Assembly: GCA_014075255.1 (NCBI GenBank)
Contig: CP046178.1
Coordinates: 258,001-322,000, forward strand
Direction: 5' to 3'
Length of the DNA: 64,000 bases
DNA from: Gammaproteobacteria bacterium
Lineage (GTDB): Bacteria > Pseudomonadota > Gammaproteobacteria > UBA4575
Below, piece by piece: positions 62,158 through 64,000 of the stretch. Position numbers and translations under genes: made by a program. The first letter of the stretch is position 1; each line of letters begins with the position of its first letter. Under the pieces are notes generated by a model. It had not been told where the DNA came from and did no database searches. It worked only from the letters and a program-made list of their open reading frames with translations.

Positions 62158-62189
62158 GCGTCATTGACACTTCATTGTGTCAATGACGC
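62158..62189. terminator. Strong hairpin between the dimethylformamidase and Rieske-like genes
   Basis: This is a perfect 13-bp stem (GCGTCATTGACAC and its complement) with a six-base loop. It lies 73 bp past the stop of the minus-strand dimethylformamidase gene. Neither side has a clean U-tract. It may end or attenuate transcription before the Rieske-like gene. Confidence 0.6.
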
Positions 62190-62262
62190 CTCGGAGGTTT
62201 ACACATTTTTGAAATAATTCGACTTACCTAAATAAGCGAATATATTGCAAAAGTACTAAGCC

Positions 62263-64000
62263 TTACTTTGCTTTCTTATTCATCGCTGGATCGTGATCGG
62301 CACGTCCACGATGGATGTAAGCACTCTTAGGTGCAGCTGGTAATGGACCATCTTTCATGAAGCGGTCCAGAACATTTCCAACTAATGTAGAAATATTGTT
62401 CTTACCGTTGTTCCATGGCAACGATCCACAAAAAGCGATTGAACTAAATGCGAAACAACCACCACCGTTCGGTGTTTCATGGAAAGCAATATCGGATCGC
62501 ACGCGTGGATGTTGAGTACCATCAATACCTTGTTGGCTAAACCCATAGTCTTCCATTACTAATAGGTAAGCTTCAGTATGACGTCCCGCAGAAGTAGCGC
62601 CGACTAATGTGTGTGGGGGTGAACCTAACATGGTGTCGACAATGTCGAGTTCAGTACCTGCAGCACCGCCGCCCACTAAGCCAAAGTTTCCGATTTTCTC
62701 ATCGTAGTCGATGCCATTAAATGCCCAAGATATACGAGGATCTTTACTTTCATAGGTTCGTGAATAGTAGGAAGAAATATCAAATCCTTCTGATGACATT
62801 CCTGTACCGGCAACCGAGTGTAAATAACGACCGCGATAACGCCACATGCCACCTAGTTCACCAGTCCCTTGGTGATAGTATTCACCGGGGTCTGCGCGCC
62901 AAGTACGAATACCGGATTCGCAACGTCGCATTTCAGTAACGATGCCACGACCCAAATCTTCATAAGCAGGGTGATAGGAATGGATCCAATACCAAGCGTC
63001 TGCACCCATATACATCAAGCGTCCACCTTGTTGCGTATAGTTATGTAGTGCATCCAGTTGTGGTCCGCTGTTGTGCTCAGGGTGTGAGCCGGTAATTACA
63101 ACATTGTAATTCTCAAGTCGTGCCAAACCATCGTAGCTTACATCTTCATCGGTAATACAATCATAATCATAGCCCATTTCTTCTAGCCAATAGATCATGT
63201 GTAGATCAGCAGGGTATTGCCACGGAGCTTGCATTAAGAAGTGATCGTACTTCGGACGAATACTTAGAATTGGTCTTAGTCTTGAAGACAAACACAAACC
63301 AGAACCATCTGTGTGAGTATCATAAATGGAGCCACCATACTCACGATGTTCGCTTAAGAACATATTTTGGTCTTGCATAATCGGTACACGGTACACTAAC
63401 AATTCTGCACCACCTGCATTGTTTGCAAGGTGCTCGTTTGCGTAAGCCATATAACTAATCGTCGGTACCATGTAAGCAATTTTAGCGGTCTCTTCGCCTA
63501 CATGTGGTGCCACCCAAAACGGAATGTATTCTTCGTCACCGGAATCCGTGGTGAGTTTTGCAGCATAGAACTTACTGTCCATGCCTGTTGGCACATCCCA
63601 TTCGAAATCAACATCCCAACGTGCATCATCGACATCGTCATCGTGAAAATGGATTGCACCGTATTCTTCTGGCGCGTGTTTCCAATCAAAGTTGTGACCT
63701 GAGAAGTTATATCCTGTCATTGCTCGAGTAGGGCAATTTACAATTTCTAAATCATATAAATATGGACCATGATCCATACCTACCATGGTGTTAATTCCAT
63801 CTGAGAAATCCCATGCACCTACAATGGCTTCAGATAATGGGCCGGTAGGTCCGCTATGTCTGCGTTCGGTTAATCCGGGTTGTGCACCAAGTTTCATGGT
63901 TTCAATATCTTGACGACTTAATGCTTGTCTACAAAGCCTTGGGCTATCAATTTTGCCATTGTAATGGCCCGTCATGATCATCCCTGCAGGGCGTGAAGCT
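62263..64000 (-). CDS. dmfA2: N,N-dimethylformamidase large (beta) subunit, partial
   Basis: The frame is open to the right edge, so the N-terminus is missing; 579 or more residues are present of about 760 in the family. The segments match dimethylformamidase: MTGHYNGKIDSPRLCR (lectin-like domain end), IVGAWDFSDGI, IPFWVAPHVGEETAKIAYMV, PTISYMAYANEHL, GSIYDTHTDGSGLCLSSRLR and TGSHPEHNSGPQLDALHNYT. The enzyme hydrolyses dimethylformamide to dimethylamine and formate at a mononuclear iron site held by two Tyr and a Glu. The small subunit gene is expected just outside the window. Confidence 0.9.
   Translation of the reverse strand, partial: ASRPAGMIMTGHYNGKIDSPRLCRQALSRQDIETMKLGAQPGLTERRHSGPTGPLSEAIVGAWDFSDGINTMVGMDHGPYLYDLEIVNCPTRAMTGYNFSGHNFDWKHAPEEYGAIHFHDDDVDDARWDVDFEWDVPTGMDSKFYAAKLTTDSGDEEYIPFWVAPHVGEETAKIAYMVPTISYMAYANEHLANNAGGAELLVYRVPIMQDQNMFLSEHREYGGSIYDTHTDGSGLCLSSRLRPILSIRPKYDHFLMQAPWQYPADLHMIYWLEEMGYDYDCITDEDVSYDGLARLENYNVVITGSHPEHNSGPQLDALHNYTQQGGRLMYMGADAWYWIHSYHPAYEDLGRGIVTEMRRCESGIRTWRADPGEYYHQGTGELGGMWRYRGRYLHSVAGTGMSSEGFDISSYYSRTYESKDPRISWAFNGIDYDEKIGNFGLVGGGAAGTELDIVDTMLGSPPHTLVGATSAGRHTEAYLLVMEDYGFSQQGIDGTQHPRVRSDIAFHETPNGGGCFAFSSIAFCGSLPWNNGKNNISTLVGNVLDRFMKDGPLPAAPKSAYIHRGRADHDPAMNKKAK

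Noticed and set aside
1-64000. CRISPR arrays, tRNA/rRNA genes and insertion sequences
   Set aside because: No regularly spaced repeats, cloverleaf patterns or transposase-like proteins were seen on reading; a dedicated scan (tRNAscan-SE, Infernal) would be needed to exclude small RNA genes.

Overview
The window (AT-rich by eye, no rRNA or tRNA seen, no insertion sequence or CRISPR seen) looks like a chromosomal segment of a marine-type Gammaproteobacterium. The pointers are the polar-flagellum order fliK-L-M-N-O-P-Q-R-flhB-flhA-flhF-flhG-fliA, sigma-54 promoters, a complete 'proteobacterial dedicated sortase' (Pds) locus, and genes for methylated sulfur and nitrogen compounds (dimethylsulfone, dimethylformamide, urea). 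The genus cannot be fixed from the sequence alone.

Layout. (1) 1-11604, + strand: flagellar export, switch and regulatory genes behind a near-consensus sigma-54 promoter at 471-487. FliA is followed directly by a small conserved gene and a DUF2802 gene, with no chemotaxis genes between them. (2) 11.7-17.9 kb: a small Cys-rich ORF, a voltage-gated-type K+ channel, a PAS-PAS-GGDEF-EAL protein and two tandem HDOD proteins (one with GGDEF), suggesting c-di-GMP/motility signalling. (3) 18.0-33.7 kb: a truncated dehydrogenase, a small HTH protein, then a sigma-54-controlled organosulfur module. It has a sigma-54 response regulator, a divergent flavin reductase, an orphan ABC substrate-binding protein, ribBA, a free-standing EF-Ts N-terminal domain, the dimethylsulfone monooxygenase sfnG, an FMN reductase, a Nudix hydrolase that appears to start at ATA, two OsmC paralogues, a frameshifted acetyl-CoA synthetase and a lipoyl-domain dihydrolipoamide dehydrogenase. 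Four sigma-54 promoters in this module each have TGTTTC/GAAACA half-sites about 80-135 bp upstream of the predicted start, which reads as one regulon.

(4) 33.7-40.7 kb: sortase, its VIT/VWA target and PdsO on the minus strand, divergent from the PdsR-PdsS two-component system and a Dabb-domain lipoprotein. (5) 40.7-46.5 kb: miscellaneous metabolic and hypothetical genes (HAD phosphatase, isochorismatase-like, TPR-2OG oxygenase, SRPBCC, SnoaL-like, GNAT, B3/B4). (6) 46.6-52.3 kb, minus strand: a urease operon ureE-F-AB-C-G-D plus a UreH-type nickel permease, with fused gamma/beta subunits and a UreC that differs from the textbook sequence near the active site. (7) 52.5-58.4 kb, + strand: an NTF2-like protein and a three-gene glutamate-synthase-like cassette (GATase II; GXGXG fused to FMN barrel; GltD-like fused to a degenerate second barrel). 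(8) 58.4-64.0 kb, minus strand: an AsmA-like protein, a conserved hypothetical, a Sel1 protein, a Rieske-oxygenase homologue that has lost key ligands, and the N,N-dimethylformamidase large subunit running off the right edge.

Together regions 3 and 6-8 suggest a cell that scavenges sulfur, carbon and nitrogen from small methylated solvents and urea. Flavin supply appears to be built into the sulfone operon and glutamate-synthase-like chemistry placed beside amide hydrolysis. These functional links are inference from families and gene order.
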